Origin: Anaerolineae bacterium | GTDB lineage: Bacteria > Chloroflexota > Anaerolineae > Aggregatilineales > J027 | Direction: 5' to 3' | DNA: 64,000 nucleotides | Assembly (NCBI GenBank): GCA_019913005.1 | Contig: JAIOHL010000317.1 | Location: 52,319-116,318, forward strand | Part shown: positions 33,360 to 41,292 of the stretch, one piece after another | Numbering within the stretch: position 1 is the stretch's first letter | Layout: every line of letters begins with the position of its first letter | Program-made: the position numbers and the translations under genes | The notes under the pieces: model-generated | Told to the model about the DNA's origin: nothing | Database searches by the model: none | What the model saw: only the letters and a program-made list of their open reading frames with translations

Positions 33360-34412
33360 ATGCAATTGAACAAAAAACGATGGTTTTTATTGATTTTAAG
33401 CCTCATATTTCATTTAGGCATGGGCCAGATGACCTATGCTCAAGACACATTTGGTACTAAAACTTTTGCGTGGCGTGGGGCCGGGTTAATTATGCAGTAC
33501 CCGGCGAACTGGCTGCAAGGCGAGTATGAAGGTCATCCATTGTTGGTGAGTACCGCCGACGCATTGGAGAAAGCGAGTGATGGGGAAGCCCCCGGCGCAC
33601 CGGCCCTTACCTTTTTGCACTATCCGCAAACGAGCGCTATCGCTCCGGTGGACTTGCTGCGTCTCATTTTCCCCGATCAAACCACCGCAGCAGTAGTCAT
33701 CGGCGGACTGGATGCCGTGAGTGTCGAATTTGAGGACGCGGAGACGGACCAAACCGTTTGGGCAGCAGCCTTTAAGTCCCCCCTCATCAATCAAGCCCAT
33801 GTGGTGGTGGCCGCCGTTCCCACTGAAGCATGGGTCGAATTTGAACCCCAATTGCAAACGATGATTGCTTCTATCCAGTTTTTAGCGGAGACGACAACCC
33901 TAGAATTTGCAGGTGGTGTTGTCACCTTCAACTATCCCGAAAATTGGCACGCGGCCAATAATGGGCAGGTAGTGGTTGTGAGTGAGGATGAAGCCAAGTC
34001 GGAAGCGATTTTGGAAGGTGATTTAGCCGATGCCCCACCATTTATCCGTGCTCAACTCCTTGTACCGAGTGGCATTGGCATTGACCCCACTGCGGACACC
34101 GCCCCCCGCCAAATTTTGGAAGTTTTCACCGGGCAGCCCCTTCCAATAGTGACCGAATTTGAATGGGGGGATGGCCTGCCAGCAGCCCTGACACTTATTG
34201 AAATTGAGAGTGTCCAGTGGCTTTTGGTCGTGGTGGTGGATGGGGATAACGCCTTGTTGATGGGCGGCGGCGCGGCAGTTGAGGTATGGCCCACCGCCAG
34301 AGTATGGATTGATGGGGCGTTGCATTTGACCGTGTATAATGAACAGATTGCCCCTTTGACCCTAGAGAATATCATCGCGGGTAATGATGGCCCGTTTGGG
34401 ATGGCTCAATAG
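33360..34412 (+). CDS. secreted protein with two PsbP/DUF1795-like domains
   Basis: A 350-residue exported protein. The signal peptide is residues 1-25 (KRWFLLILSLIFHLGMGQMT, cleavage near YAQ). The mature part is two copies of a domain of about 155 residues. Each starts with a beta hairpin and the Tyr-Pro-x-x-Trp motif: RGAGLIMQYPANWLQG (about residue 42) and GGVVTFNYPENWHAAN (about 187). They resemble the PsbP/DUF1795-like fold common in bacterial lipoproteins. ATG at 33360 has GGGAGGA 8 bases upstream. The next gene carries a third copy of the domain, so the pair probably acts together. Molecular function unknown. Confidence 0.7.
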   Translation: MQLNKKRWFLLILSLIFHLGMGQMTYAQDTFGTKTFAWRGAGLIMQYPANWLQGEYEGHPLLVSTADALEKASDGEAPGAPALTFLHYPQTSAIAPVDLLRLIFPDQTTAAVVIGGLDAVSVEFEDAETDQTVWAAAFKSPLINQAHVVVAAVPTEAWVEFEPQLQTMIASIQFLAETTTLEFAGGVVTFNYPENWHAANNGQVVVVSEDEAKSEAILEGDLADAPPFIRAQLLVPSGIGIDPTADTAPRQILEVFTGQPLPIVTEFEWGDGLPAALTLIEIESVQWLLVVVVDGDNALLMGGGAAVEVWPTARVWIDGALHLTVYNEQIAPLTLENIIAGNDGPFGMAQ

Positions 34413-34436
34413 ATAGTTTTCAATGTGGAGGTTGGA

Positions 34437-35783
34437 GTGAACGGTTTGCGACTACGTAGATTCATGAGATTGGGTGGTATTGGCATATTGATGTTGCTGT
34501 TGATGGTGCTTGCGGCGTGCAGCAATTCGGATGAGGACGATACTGAGGACGCGGCGGATAACGCAGAGACAGCGACTGCTGAAGTTACTGAAGAATCCAC
34601 CCCTGAAGCGACAGCCGCCGTTGAAACGCCAAGTGATGTGACTGAGCCAGTGGTCAATGAGGCTGGTGGTTCGGCTGGCGACCCCGCCCAAACCTCGGAA
34701 GGGGGAGTGTGGAAGTGGCATGAATGGGGTCTTGAAATGACCTATCCGGCAGGCTGGCAAGGGATTTTGACCGATGCGCCCTTCGTATTTGTGATTGCTG
34801 GCCCAACGGATGAATCGGGGCAGGGGCCGTACATTGCGGTACAGTCCGGGGCGTATGATACATCGAAAACCTTCCGCGAATTTATGGAAGAACTGACAGT
34901 GGCAGACAACGCCACCCTTACCGATATTACCTTTGGCGGTATTGAGGGGGTAGGCTTTGAAAGTATCAATGAGTCCAGCACCAGTCGGTTTGTGGCGATT
35001 CCATACCCTGAAGGCCAGATTATCTTGGTGGGTGAAATTGCCTCGACTGAGGAATGGAATACATGGAGTTCCGTTATGGACGAAATTATCGCCAGCGCGG
35101 TCATTACTCCACTGGAATTGGACGAAGAGGCCCTCAATGAACAGATGCAGTCCAATCTGGAAGCCAATGGCCTGATGACTGTTGGTGATCCTGAAGTTCC
35201 TCTGTGGATTGCCGAATTTATGGATTTCTCGTGCCCCCACTGCTATGACTATTCGGCAGTGATGGATCGCTTGGTACAAGATTATGTGGTCACGGGCAAA
35301 GCTCAATTTACGCTGGCAGTATTAGATTTTGTCGGTGGCGAGGCTTCCACCCTAGCGACAAAATATCAAATCTGTGGAACAAAATTGGGTGTGGGCTGGA
35401 CAATGCACCACCTCATTTTTGCCGAATATGCTGAAGATCAAGCCGGGCGAGCGGCCTATACGGAAGAAAATCTTGCGGCCATGCTTCAAGATGCCGAATT
35501 GGATATAGATCAAGAGGCGTTTGAGGCTTGCCTTGCTGATGAAGCGACCACTGCTATCATCGCCGATCATCTTGCATGGTCGGATGCTGCTGGAGTTCAC
35601 TCCACACCGAATGTTTTGGTGGGGACGAGCCGCGACGATGTGAAATTTATGAAACTGGGCGACCAAGAACTGCAAGGCGGTTATCCGTTGTATTATGTCT
35701 ATCCAATTCTGGATGCCATGCTCACTGAAGCGGATTCGGCGGCTGTGCCTGCAACGGATTTCGGTAAAGTATTTGGCGGCTAA
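34437..35783 (+). CDS. lipoprotein with PsbP-like domain fused to DsbA-like thioredoxin fold
   Basis: A 448-residue lipoprotein. The lipobox VLAAC gives the lipidated Cys28. A Glu/Thr-rich acidic linker extends to about 90. A YPxxW domain follows (about 95-220, LEMTYPAGWQGILTD). A DSBA-like thioredoxin fold (about 250-440) carries the active site Cys266-Pro-His-Cys269 in FMDFSCPHCYDY and a cis-Pro loop GVHSTPNVLV. CPHC is the DsbA dithiol, so it could oxidise or isomerise disulfides outside the membrane. The preferred start is GTG at 34437, with GGAGG 6 bases before. It follows the two-domain protein by 24 bases in the same direction. The YPxxW fusion suggests the domain presents or binds the substrate. 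Confidence 0.82.
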   Translation: MNGLRLRRFMRLGGIGILMLLLMVLAACSNSDEDDTEDAADNAETATAEVTEESTPEATAAVETPSDVTEPVVNEAGGSAGDPAQTSEGGVWKWHEWGLEMTYPAGWQGILTDAPFVFVIAGPTDESGQGPYIAVQSGAYDTSKTFREFMEELTVADNATLTDITFGGIEGVGFESINESSTSRFVAIPYPEGQIILVGEIASTEEWNTWSSVMDEIIASAVITPLELDEEALNEQMQSNLEANGLMTVGDPEVPLWIAEFMDFSCPHCYDYSAVMDRLVQDYVVTGKAQFTLAVLDFVGGEASTLATKYQICGTKLGVGWTMHHLIFAEYAEDQAGRAAYTEENLAAMLQDAELDIDQEAFEACLADEATTAIIADHLAWSDAAGVHSTPNVLVGTSRDDVKFMKLGDQELQGGYPLYYVYPILDAMLTEADSAAVPATDFGKVFGG

Positions 35784-35811
35784 ATAAGCCTCAAATCGCT
35801 TGACTTTTAAG

Positions 35812-35836
35812 AAGGTGGCCCTCGACAAGCCACCTT
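35812..35836 (+). terminator. terminator after the DsbA-like lipoprotein gene
   Basis: AAGGTGGC (35812-35819) pairs with GCCACCTT (35829-35836), a perfect 8-bp stem with a 9-base loop, followed by TTTTATTATG. Confidence 0.85.
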
Positions 35837-36065
35837 TTTTATTATGTGAGGTGGACTAAGTTGAATTGTTAGAGAATTGTTCGGAGAATGGTTCGCACTT
35901 ATCAAAAATTAGATGAAAAATCTTCACCAAAGTTCCAGATTGTCTTTCATTAAAAAAGCACAGGCAGAAAGTACACTTTATCTGAATCTATGAGATGCGT
36001 CTTCTGATTCAAAATTTAAGTGACGAAGTGTAAACGATGAATTGTGCAAAATAACCTGACCCCTA
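35837..36065. other. AT-rich intergenic region before the BCAA operon
   Basis: No gene and no strong hairpin seen. It lies between the terminator of the DsbA-like lipoprotein gene and the promoter of the branched-chain amino acid leader. Any upstream operator for that promoter would be here, but I recognise none. Confidence 0.4.
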
Positions 36066-36094
36066 TTGACGAAAGAAAAGATTGAGAATATCTT
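36066..36094 (+). promoter_or_regulatory. sigma70-type promoter of the BCAA leader
   Basis: TTGACG (36066-36071) and TATCTT (36089-36094) are separated by exactly 17 bp. Transcription would start near 36101, about 45 bases before the leader peptide. It is the best promoter visible upstream of ilvE. Confidence 0.65.
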
Positions 36095-36144
36095 TATGGC
36101 ACGCTAAATCACGCAACAATCTATATATAAAAACAGAACAAATC

Positions 36145-36285
36145 ATGGCGATTTTTGCTCTTCCTATCCTTAGCCTTATCCTCATTACCGGCCTCCTCGT
36201 AGTCGTAAGCCTTACGAGCGAGGAGAAACGTGCTTCAGACAGTCCGGTAGTGACGCAGCGCCGACTCAAACCAGAGCAAAGCTAA
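36145..36285 (+). CDS. Leu/Ile/Val-rich leader peptide (candidate attenuator)
   Basis: A 46-codon frame starting 45 bases after the predicted transcription start. In codons 3-23, 14 of 21 codons are Leu (6, 9, 11, 13, 17, 18, 23), Ile (3, 8, 12, 14) or Val (19, 20, 21), including the run Leu-Leu-Val-Val-Val. The rest (SEEKRASDSP...) is polar. An RNA hairpin (36192-36223) covers exactly codons 17-27, and an intrinsic terminator follows 25 bases after the stop. This is the layout of ribosome-mediated attenuation of ilv/leu operons, and ilvE is the next metabolic gene. The ribosome site is weak. The alternative is a real 46-residue single-span membrane peptide. Confidence 0.65.
   Translation: MAIFALPILSLILITGLLVVVSLTSEEKRASDSPVVTQRRLKPEQS
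36192..36223 (+). promoter_or_regulatory. pause-type hairpin over the Leu-Val codons of the leader
   Basis: CCTC plus CTCGTA (36192-36201) pairs with TACGAG plus GAGG (36213-36223) with a one-base bulge at 36219. This is a 10-bp stem inside the coding region, overlapping leader codons 17-27. A ribosome stalled at the Leu/Val codons would open it. A region at 36265-36271 (CTCAAAC) could instead pair with GTTTGGAG in the terminator 5' arm (one bulge), offering a candidate antiterminator. Confidence 0.5.
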
Positions 36286-36309
36286 AGTCACCTAACCCAG
36301 TAAACCGAG

Positions 36310-36345
36310 ACGCCGTTTGGAGCCACCCCTCCAAGCGGCGTTTTT
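36310..36345 (+). terminator. candidate attenuator terminator
   Basis: ACGCCGTTTGGAG (36310-36322) pairs with CTCCAAGCGGCGT (36329-36341): a 13-bp stem with one G-U pair and a 6-base loop, directly followed by a TTTTT run. It starts 25 bases after the leader peptide stop and would block expression of the ilv-leu genes unless overridden. Confidence 0.88.
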
Positions 36346-36387
36346 GTCACCCAGTATTCAGCGAAACGAACTCAGGAGTAAGGCAAG

Positions 36388-36597
36388 ATGTCACCCAAGC
36401 AAACCAATACCAGTCAGAATTTTCCACAAAGCCAAACTTACAGTCCATGGACGGATGCCTATCAAACCAACCCCATGCACCTGAACGGCACGTATTCCAA
36501 TCAGAATGGCAGCAAGACCACTCCCCGCGACGATGAAAGTCAAACTCCCACCCATGAAGCCTTATCCCATATTTATGATCTTGACGAGCGAGGATAG
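36388..36597 (+). CDS. small Asn/Gln/Thr-rich protein before ilvE
   Basis: A 69-residue frame with a plausible ribosome site (CAGGAG about 9 bases upstream of the ATG at 36388). The composition is very polar and low-complexity (Asn, Gln, Ser, Thr, Pro). It ends in YDLDERG, with no hydrophobic core. It lies between the attenuator terminator and ilvE. It could be a real small protein or a leader frame whose translation influences the structure just downstream. No family recognised. Confidence 0.45.
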   Translation: MSPKQTNTSQNFPQSQTYSPWTDAYQTNPMHLNGTYSNQNGSKTTPRDDESQTPTHEALSHIYDLDERG

Positions 36598-36600
36598 AAA

Positions 36601-36656
36601 CTTGCTATTGACCCGTCGGCTCAGTAACCCAATTTGTTGAGGTGAGCAAGTTGGGT
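36601..36656 (+). promoter_or_regulatory. possible pseudoknot in the ilvE 5' leader
   Basis: CTTGCT (36601-36606) is complementary to AGCAAG (36645-36650). ACCCAA (36627-36632) is complementary to TTGGGT (36651-36656). The pairs interleave and the two 3' strands are directly adjacent, which is the topology of an H-type pseudoknot. It lies 46 bases before the ilvE start. It does not match any riboswitch consensus that I know. Confidence 0.35.
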
Positions 36657-36702
36657 GCTGGGGCGGCAAATCGTTGAATTGTTTTTGCAAAAGAGGAACG
36701 AA

Positions 36703-37653
36703 ATGCCCCTGAAAAATGCTTCTGAATGGATATGGTTTTCTGGAAACTGGGTACCTTGGCATGAGGCCACTGTTCATGTCAGCACTCATGCTCTGCACTA
36801 TGGCAGCAGTGTATTTGAAGGCATCCGCACCTATGCCACCGACAATGGCCCGGCGGTCTTTCGCCTCACCGACCATATGGCCCGTTTTATGTACAGCGCC
36901 AAGATCATGCGGATGGGCGATCAACTCGAATTTAGCCAAGCAGAACTCGAGACGGCCTGCGTTGACTTGGTAGCCCGCAACAAACAAAAATCCTGCTATA
37001 TCCGCCCATTGGCTTTCCGTGACAGTGATTCATTTGGCCTGAACGCGGCAGGGCAAAAGGTCGAAGTGGTGATTATCTCGATTGAATGGGGGCGCTATCT
37101 AGGGGCAGATGGTATCGAAAACGGTATTGATGCGGCTGTAACCAGTTGGCGGCGTGTGGCCTCCAGCCCGATGGCAAAGGTCGGCGGCCAATATGTCAAT
37201 AACCAGCAGGTCTCAATGGAAGCCAAACGACATGGTTATACCGAAGGCATTACCCTTGATGTAAATGGCAATCTCAGCGAAGGGGCCGGCGAAAATTTGT
37301 TCCTGATGATTAATGGCACGATTTATACGCCATCCGTCGCTTCCAGCATTTTGTCTGGCATTACCCGTGATACAGTGTTGACCCTTGCGGCTGATCTCGG
37401 CATTCCGGTACGCGAGGAAACATTAGTGCGTGAGATGCTCTATATCGCCGATGAAATCTTTATGACTGGGACGGCGGCTGAAATCACCCCCATCCGTAGC
37501 GTAGACGGATTGCAGGTAGGCAGTGGTAAGCGCGGCCCGATCACCAAAGCCTTACAGGATGCCTTTTTTGCTACCGTTGAGGGGCGTTCACCGGATGTAC
37601 ATGGTTGGTTGACTTATGTTCAACAACCCGTTGCAGAAGCAGGCGACGATTAG
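36703..37653 (+). CDS. ilvE: branched-chain amino acid aminotransferase
   Basis: Transfers the amino group of glutamate to 2-oxoisocaproate, 2-oxoisovalerate or 2-oxo-3-methylvalerate, the last step of Leu, Val and Ile synthesis. A fold-type IV PLP enzyme of 316 residues. Landmarks are HVSTHALHYGSSVFEGIRTY (about residue 26), the catalytic Lys in SPMAKVGGQYVNNQQ (about 160), EGITLDVNGNLSEGAGENLF and LSGITRDTVL. The ATG at 36703 is preceded by GAGGA; an upstream in-frame start at 36655 gives no family similarity. It is the first enzyme gene of the branched-chain amino acid block and lies 40 bases before ilvB. Confidence 0.95.
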   Translation: MPLKNASEWIWFSGNWVPWHEATVHVSTHALHYGSSVFEGIRTYATDNGPAVFRLTDHMARFMYSAKIMRMGDQLEFSQAELETACVDLVARNKQKSCYIRPLAFRDSDSFGLNAAGQKVEVVIISIEWGRYLGADGIENGIDAAVTSWRRVASSPMAKVGGQYVNNQQVSMEAKRHGYTEGITLDVNGNLSEGAGENLFLMINGTIYTPSVASSILSGITRDTVLTLAADLGIPVREETLVREMLYIADEIFMTGTAAEITPIRSVDGLQVGSGKRGPITKALQDAFFATVEGRSPDVHGWLTYVQQPVAEAGDD

Positions 37654-37692
37654 ATTCGTGGGATAACAAGTGTTTTGAGGAGGCAGGTAAAA

Positions 37693-39429
37693 ATGAAATT
37701 AACTGGTGCTGAAATTGTTTGGGAATGTTTATTACGTGAAGGGGTTGATCTCGTATTTGGTTATCCCGGCGGCGCGATTTTGCCCATTTATGACGCGCTG
37801 ACCAAATATCCACAAATTCGCCATGTTTTGCCGCGTCACGAACAGGGCGGAACTCATATGGCCGAAGGCTATGCCCGCGCAACGGGTAAAGTTGGTGTAA
37901 TGCTGGCGACCAGCGGCCCCGGCGCGACCAATTTGGTAACAGGCCTCGCCAACGCCATGATGGATTCGTCGCCATTGGTAGCCATTACCGGGCAGGTGCC
38001 ATTAGGCGCAATTGGTTCGGATGCCTTCCAAGAAACCGATGTCACAGGCTGTACGCTACCTGTCACCAAACATAGCTATCTGGTGACACGGACGGAAGAT
38101 ATTGCTTATACCATTCGTGAAGCCTTCCATATTGCGCGGACAGGTCGTCCCGGCCCAGTATTGGTTGACATCCCCAAAGATGTCCAAAATAAGGTGATTG
38201 AATTCCACTATCCCGAAGATGAACTGCGCCTGCCCGGATATAACGTGCCGGGGAAAGCCCACCCCAAAGAGATTGAAGCCGCGTTGGATTTAATTCATAG
38301 TGCCAAACGTCCGCTGATCTTGGCGGGACATGGCGTGTTGATGTCAGGGGCAATGGACGAGATCCGTAGTTTTGCCGAAATCACGCAAACACCTGTCGCC
38401 CTAACACTATTGGGCAAGGGCGGTTTTCCAGAGAATCACCCGCTGTGTGTAGGCATGATGGGGATGCACGGTACCGCGGCGGCGAATCAGGCCATCCAAC
38501 AGGCCGATCTACTGCTGGCGTTTGGGATGCGATTTGATGACCGTGTGACAGGCAATCTCAAGACCTACTCGCCCGATTCTAAGAAAATTCACGTCGAAAT
38601 TGACCCCAGTGAAATCAATAAAAATGTCAAAGTAGATGTCGGCATCGTTGGCGATCTGAAAATGGTGCTGCGCCAACTACTGCCCAAATTACAGACCGGG
38701 CAACATCAAGAGTGGATTGGTCAAATCCGTGATTGGGAAGAAGACACTAGTGAACGCGACATTTTGCTTCGGCTGGCGGCTCATCCCGATGGTAAATTGT
38801 GGGCCGCCCAAGTGATTGCTGAGTTGTTTCGCTGTACTGAAGGCAAAGCCCTGACGGTCAGTGATGTGGGGCAACATCAAATGTTGGAGGCTCAATATTA
38901 TCCCCACACCCGCCCGCACAGCCTTTTGACGAGTGGTGGTTTGGGCACCATGGGCTTTGGGATGCCCGCCGCGATTGGTGCAAAATTGGGCCGACCCGAC
39001 GAGGAAGTGTGGGCAATTGTCGGCGATGGTGGCTTCCAAATGACACTGACCGAACTCGGCACGGCGATGCAGGAGCATGTCAGCATTAACATCGCCATTA
39101 TCAACAATTCGTTTTTGGGGATGGTGCGCCAATGGCAGGAATTCTTCTATGAGGAACGTTACCAATCCACCCCGCTGAAAAATCCTGACTTTGTGAAGCT
39201 GGCCGCTGCCTATGATATTCCAGCGCGACGGGTTAGCACTAAAGAGGAAATCGAAGAGGCTGTACAGTGGGCACGCAGCATTGATGGCCCAACGCTGATT
39301 GAGTTTGTGGTCGTCCAAAACGACATCGTATACCCGATGGTGCCTGCTGGCGCGGATTTGCACGCCATGATCCGCCGCCCCAAGCCGAGTGAATCGCCCG
39401 ATTTTGAAAATAATCCGACAGCTATCTGA
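37693..39429 (+). CDS. ilvB: acetolactate synthase large (catalytic) subunit
   Basis: Condenses two pyruvates to acetolactate, or pyruvate with 2-oxobutyrate, using thiamine diphosphate. The 578-residue protein has the ThDP glutamate region PRHEQGGTHMAEGYARATGK, the TSGPGATNLVTGLANAMMDS motif, FAD-domain sequence DLLLAFGMRFDDRVTG, and the Mg/ThDP motif GDGGFQMTLTELGTAMQ with NNSFLGMVRQWQE. ATG at 37693 has GAGGAGG 9 bases upstream, so six codons before it are excluded. It is followed by the regulatory subunit gene ilvN, giving a complete holoenzyme. Confidence 0.97.
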   Translation: MKLTGAEIVWECLLREGVDLVFGYPGGAILPIYDALTKYPQIRHVLPRHEQGGTHMAEGYARATGKVGVMLATSGPGATNLVTGLANAMMDSSPLVAITGQVPLGAIGSDAFQETDVTGCTLPVTKHSYLVTRTEDIAYTIREAFHIARTGRPGPVLVDIPKDVQNKVIEFHYPEDELRLPGYNVPGKAHPKEIEAALDLIHSAKRPLILAGHGVLMSGAMDEIRSFAEITQTPVALTLLGKGGFPENHPLCVGMMGMHGTAAANQAIQQADLLLAFGMRFDDRVTGNLKTYSPDSKKIHVEIDPSEINKNVKVDVGIVGDLKMVLRQLLPKLQTGQHQEWIGQIRDWEEDTSERDILLRLAAHPDGKLWAAQVIAELFRCTEGKALTVSDVGQHQMLEAQYYPHTRPHSLLTSGGLGTMGFGMPAAIGAKLGRPDEEVWAIVGDGGFQMTLTELGTAMQEHVSINIAIINNSFLGMVRQWQEFFYEERYQSTPLKNPDFVKLAAAYDIPARRVSTKEEIEEAVQWARSIDGPTLIEFVVVQNDIVYPMVPAGADLHAMIRRPKPSESPDFENNPTAI

Positions 39430-39543
39430 AGTGCTCCTCCTAACCAACCCACACCTCCGGTGATTGACGGTAGAGCTAGAACCGAGCCGGGGGTGATGGA
39501 AAGGGGGATCGTAAGATAACTGAGGCATCAGGAGAAAGAAAAG

Positions 39544-40116
39544 ATGAAACATACCCTAATCTGTTTGGTCGAGAATAAACCCGGTGTGCTGAACCGCGTG
39601 GTCAGTCTGTTCCGACGCCGCAACTTTAATATGGATAGCTTGACCGTTGGCCGCACCCATAACCCTGATATTTCGCGTATCACGGTGGTGATGGAAGCCG
39701 AACCGGGGGATGGCAAAAAGGTCGTCATGATGCTGTACAAGCTGATTGACGTGATCGAAGTACAGGATGTCACCAATATCCCCACCATTAACCGCGACTT
39801 GGCACTGGTTAAGGTCAGAACTCCCGATGCGTATGCCCGTAATGCCGTTACCGACCTTTGTTATGAACGCGGGGCACGCTTGGTAGATATTGGCCCAGAA
39901 GTGACGATTGTTGAATTGGCCGGGGCCGAGGAAAGTGTTGAAAGTTTTGTGGAAGCCCTCCACCAATTTGAAATTGTTGAGATGGTAAGAACCGGACGGG
40001 TCAGCATGGGGCGCGGCATCCGCACAATGGAACAGCGCGACTATAAATCCACCCGTTTTGCGGCCTATGTCCCGTCGGTCAATGGTGGCGGGTCGGCGGA
40101 ACATGACGACGAATAG
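39544..40116 (+). CDS. ilvN: acetolactate synthase small (regulatory) subunit
   Basis: Regulatory partner of IlvB that confers valine feedback inhibition. The 190-residue protein has an N-terminal ACT domain (HTLICLVENKPGVLNRVVSL, DSLTVGRTHNPDISRITVVM) and a second C-terminal half (RDLALVKVRTP, GARLVDIGPEVTIVELAGAE). It is a little longer than E. coli IlvH, with a polar tail of about 20 residues. GGAG is just upstream of the ATG. It lies 114 bases after ilvB and 48 before ilvC. Confidence 0.95.
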   Translation: MKHTLICLVENKPGVLNRVVSLFRRRNFNMDSLTVGRTHNPDISRITVVMEAEPGDGKKVVMMLYKLIDVIEVQDVTNIPTINRDLALVKVRTPDAYARNAVTDLCYERGARLVDIGPEVTIVELAGAEESVESFVEALHQFEIVEMVRTGRVSMGRGIRTMEQRDYKSTRFAAYVPSVNGGGSAEHDDE

Positions 40117-40164
40117 CTAGATAACGCATTTATTTTTATCAATCACATAAGGAACGCGAGCAAG

Positions 40165-41175
40165 ATGGCAACTATTTATTATGATAAGGACGCCAACCTG
40201 AAACGGTTGGAAGGCAAAACAGTCGCAATTATTGGTTATGGCAGTCAAGGTCATGCCCACGCCCTCAATTTGCGGGACAGTGGGGTCAAGGTGGTCGTGG
40301 GGCTGCATGAAAGCAGCAAAAGCCGCGCCAAAGCCACTGCCGATGGCCTCACCGTGCTCACCGTCGCTGAGGCTGCTAAACGGGGTGATGTTGTAATGAT
40401 CCTCATCCCCGACACCCTTCAGGCCGATGTTTATAACAAAGAAATCGCGCCAAACTTGAAGGCCGGCAAGACGCTGATGTTCGCGCATGGCTTCAATATC
40501 CGCTATGGGCAAATCAAACCCCCTGCGGGTGTGGATGTCAGCATGGTCGCACCCAAAGCCCCCGGTCATCGTGTGCGGGAAGTCTACACTGAAGGCGGCG
40601 GTACTCCCGGTCTGGTGGCGGTTGAACAAGATGCCAGCGGTGAAGCCCTCGCCAATGCGCTGGCCTATGCCAGAGGGATTGGCTGTACACGCGCTGGCGT
40701 CATCCAGACGACCTTTACCGAAGAAACCGAGACCGACCTCTTTGGTGAGCAGGTGGTGTTGTGCGGCGGGGTCGCGGGCCTAATCCGCGCCAGCTTTGAG
40801 ACATTGGTAAAGGCCGGCTATCAACCCGAAATCGCTTATTTTGAATGCCTGCATGAACTGAAATTGATCGTAGACCTGATTTATCAAGGCGGCTTGTCCT
40901 ATATGTGGTACAGCGTCAGCGATACGGCTGAATATGGGGGGTATGTCTCTGGTGAACGTATCGTGCCGGATGCCATCCGCGAAGAAATGTCGGGCATTTT
41001 GCATGAAATCCAAGATGGCACGTTTGCCCAACGCTGGATCAAAGAGAACAAAGATGGTCGTCCGTGGTTCAATGGTCGCCGCAAGGAAGAACATAACCAC
41101 ATGATTGAGCAGGTAGGTCAAGAACTGCGTGGCATGATGCCGTTTATCAATCCAAAATCCATCAAACAAGAATAA
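40165..41175 (+). CDS. ilvC: ketol-acid reductoisomerase (class I)
   Basis: Isomerises and reduces acetolactate or acetohydroxybutyrate to the dihydroxy acid with NADPH and Mg. The 336-residue length is that of the short class I form. The nucleotide motif is [20 protein letters not shown]. The metal and catalytic residues lie in [41 protein letters not shown] and [11 protein letters not shown]. All are intact. AAGGA precedes the ATG. The next step, dihydroxyacid dehydratase (ilvD), is not encoded in the window. Confidence 0.97.
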   Translation: MATIYYDKDANLKRLEGKTVAIIGYGSQGHAHALNLRDSGVKVVVGLHESSKSRAKATADGLTVLTVAEAAKRGDVVMILIPDTLQADVYNKEIAPNLKAGKTLMFAHGFNIRYGQIKPPAGVDVSMVAPKAPGHRVREVYTEGGGTPGLVAVEQDASGEALANALAYARGIGCTRAGVIQTTFTEETETDLFGEQVVLCGGVAGLIRASFETLVKAGYQPEIAYFECLHELKLIVDLIYQGGLSYMWYSVSDTAEYGGYVSGERIVPDAIREEMSGILHEIQDGTFAQRWIKENKDGRPWFNGRRKEEHNHMIEQVGQELRGMMPFINPKSIKQE

Positions 41176-41292
41176 TCGGTTCATTACGAGAGGATGAAAG
41201 GGGGTGGTTCTGGATGGCAGATGATGGCCTTTATGAGCTTAGTGGCTTTGCATGTATTCGCTTAATCAACAGTCAAAAAGGATCACCCGACC

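Noticed and set aside
34452..35306. 284-codon minus-strand frame
   Set aside because: Antisense to the DsbA-like lipoprotein gene, whose signal, domains and motifs are clear.
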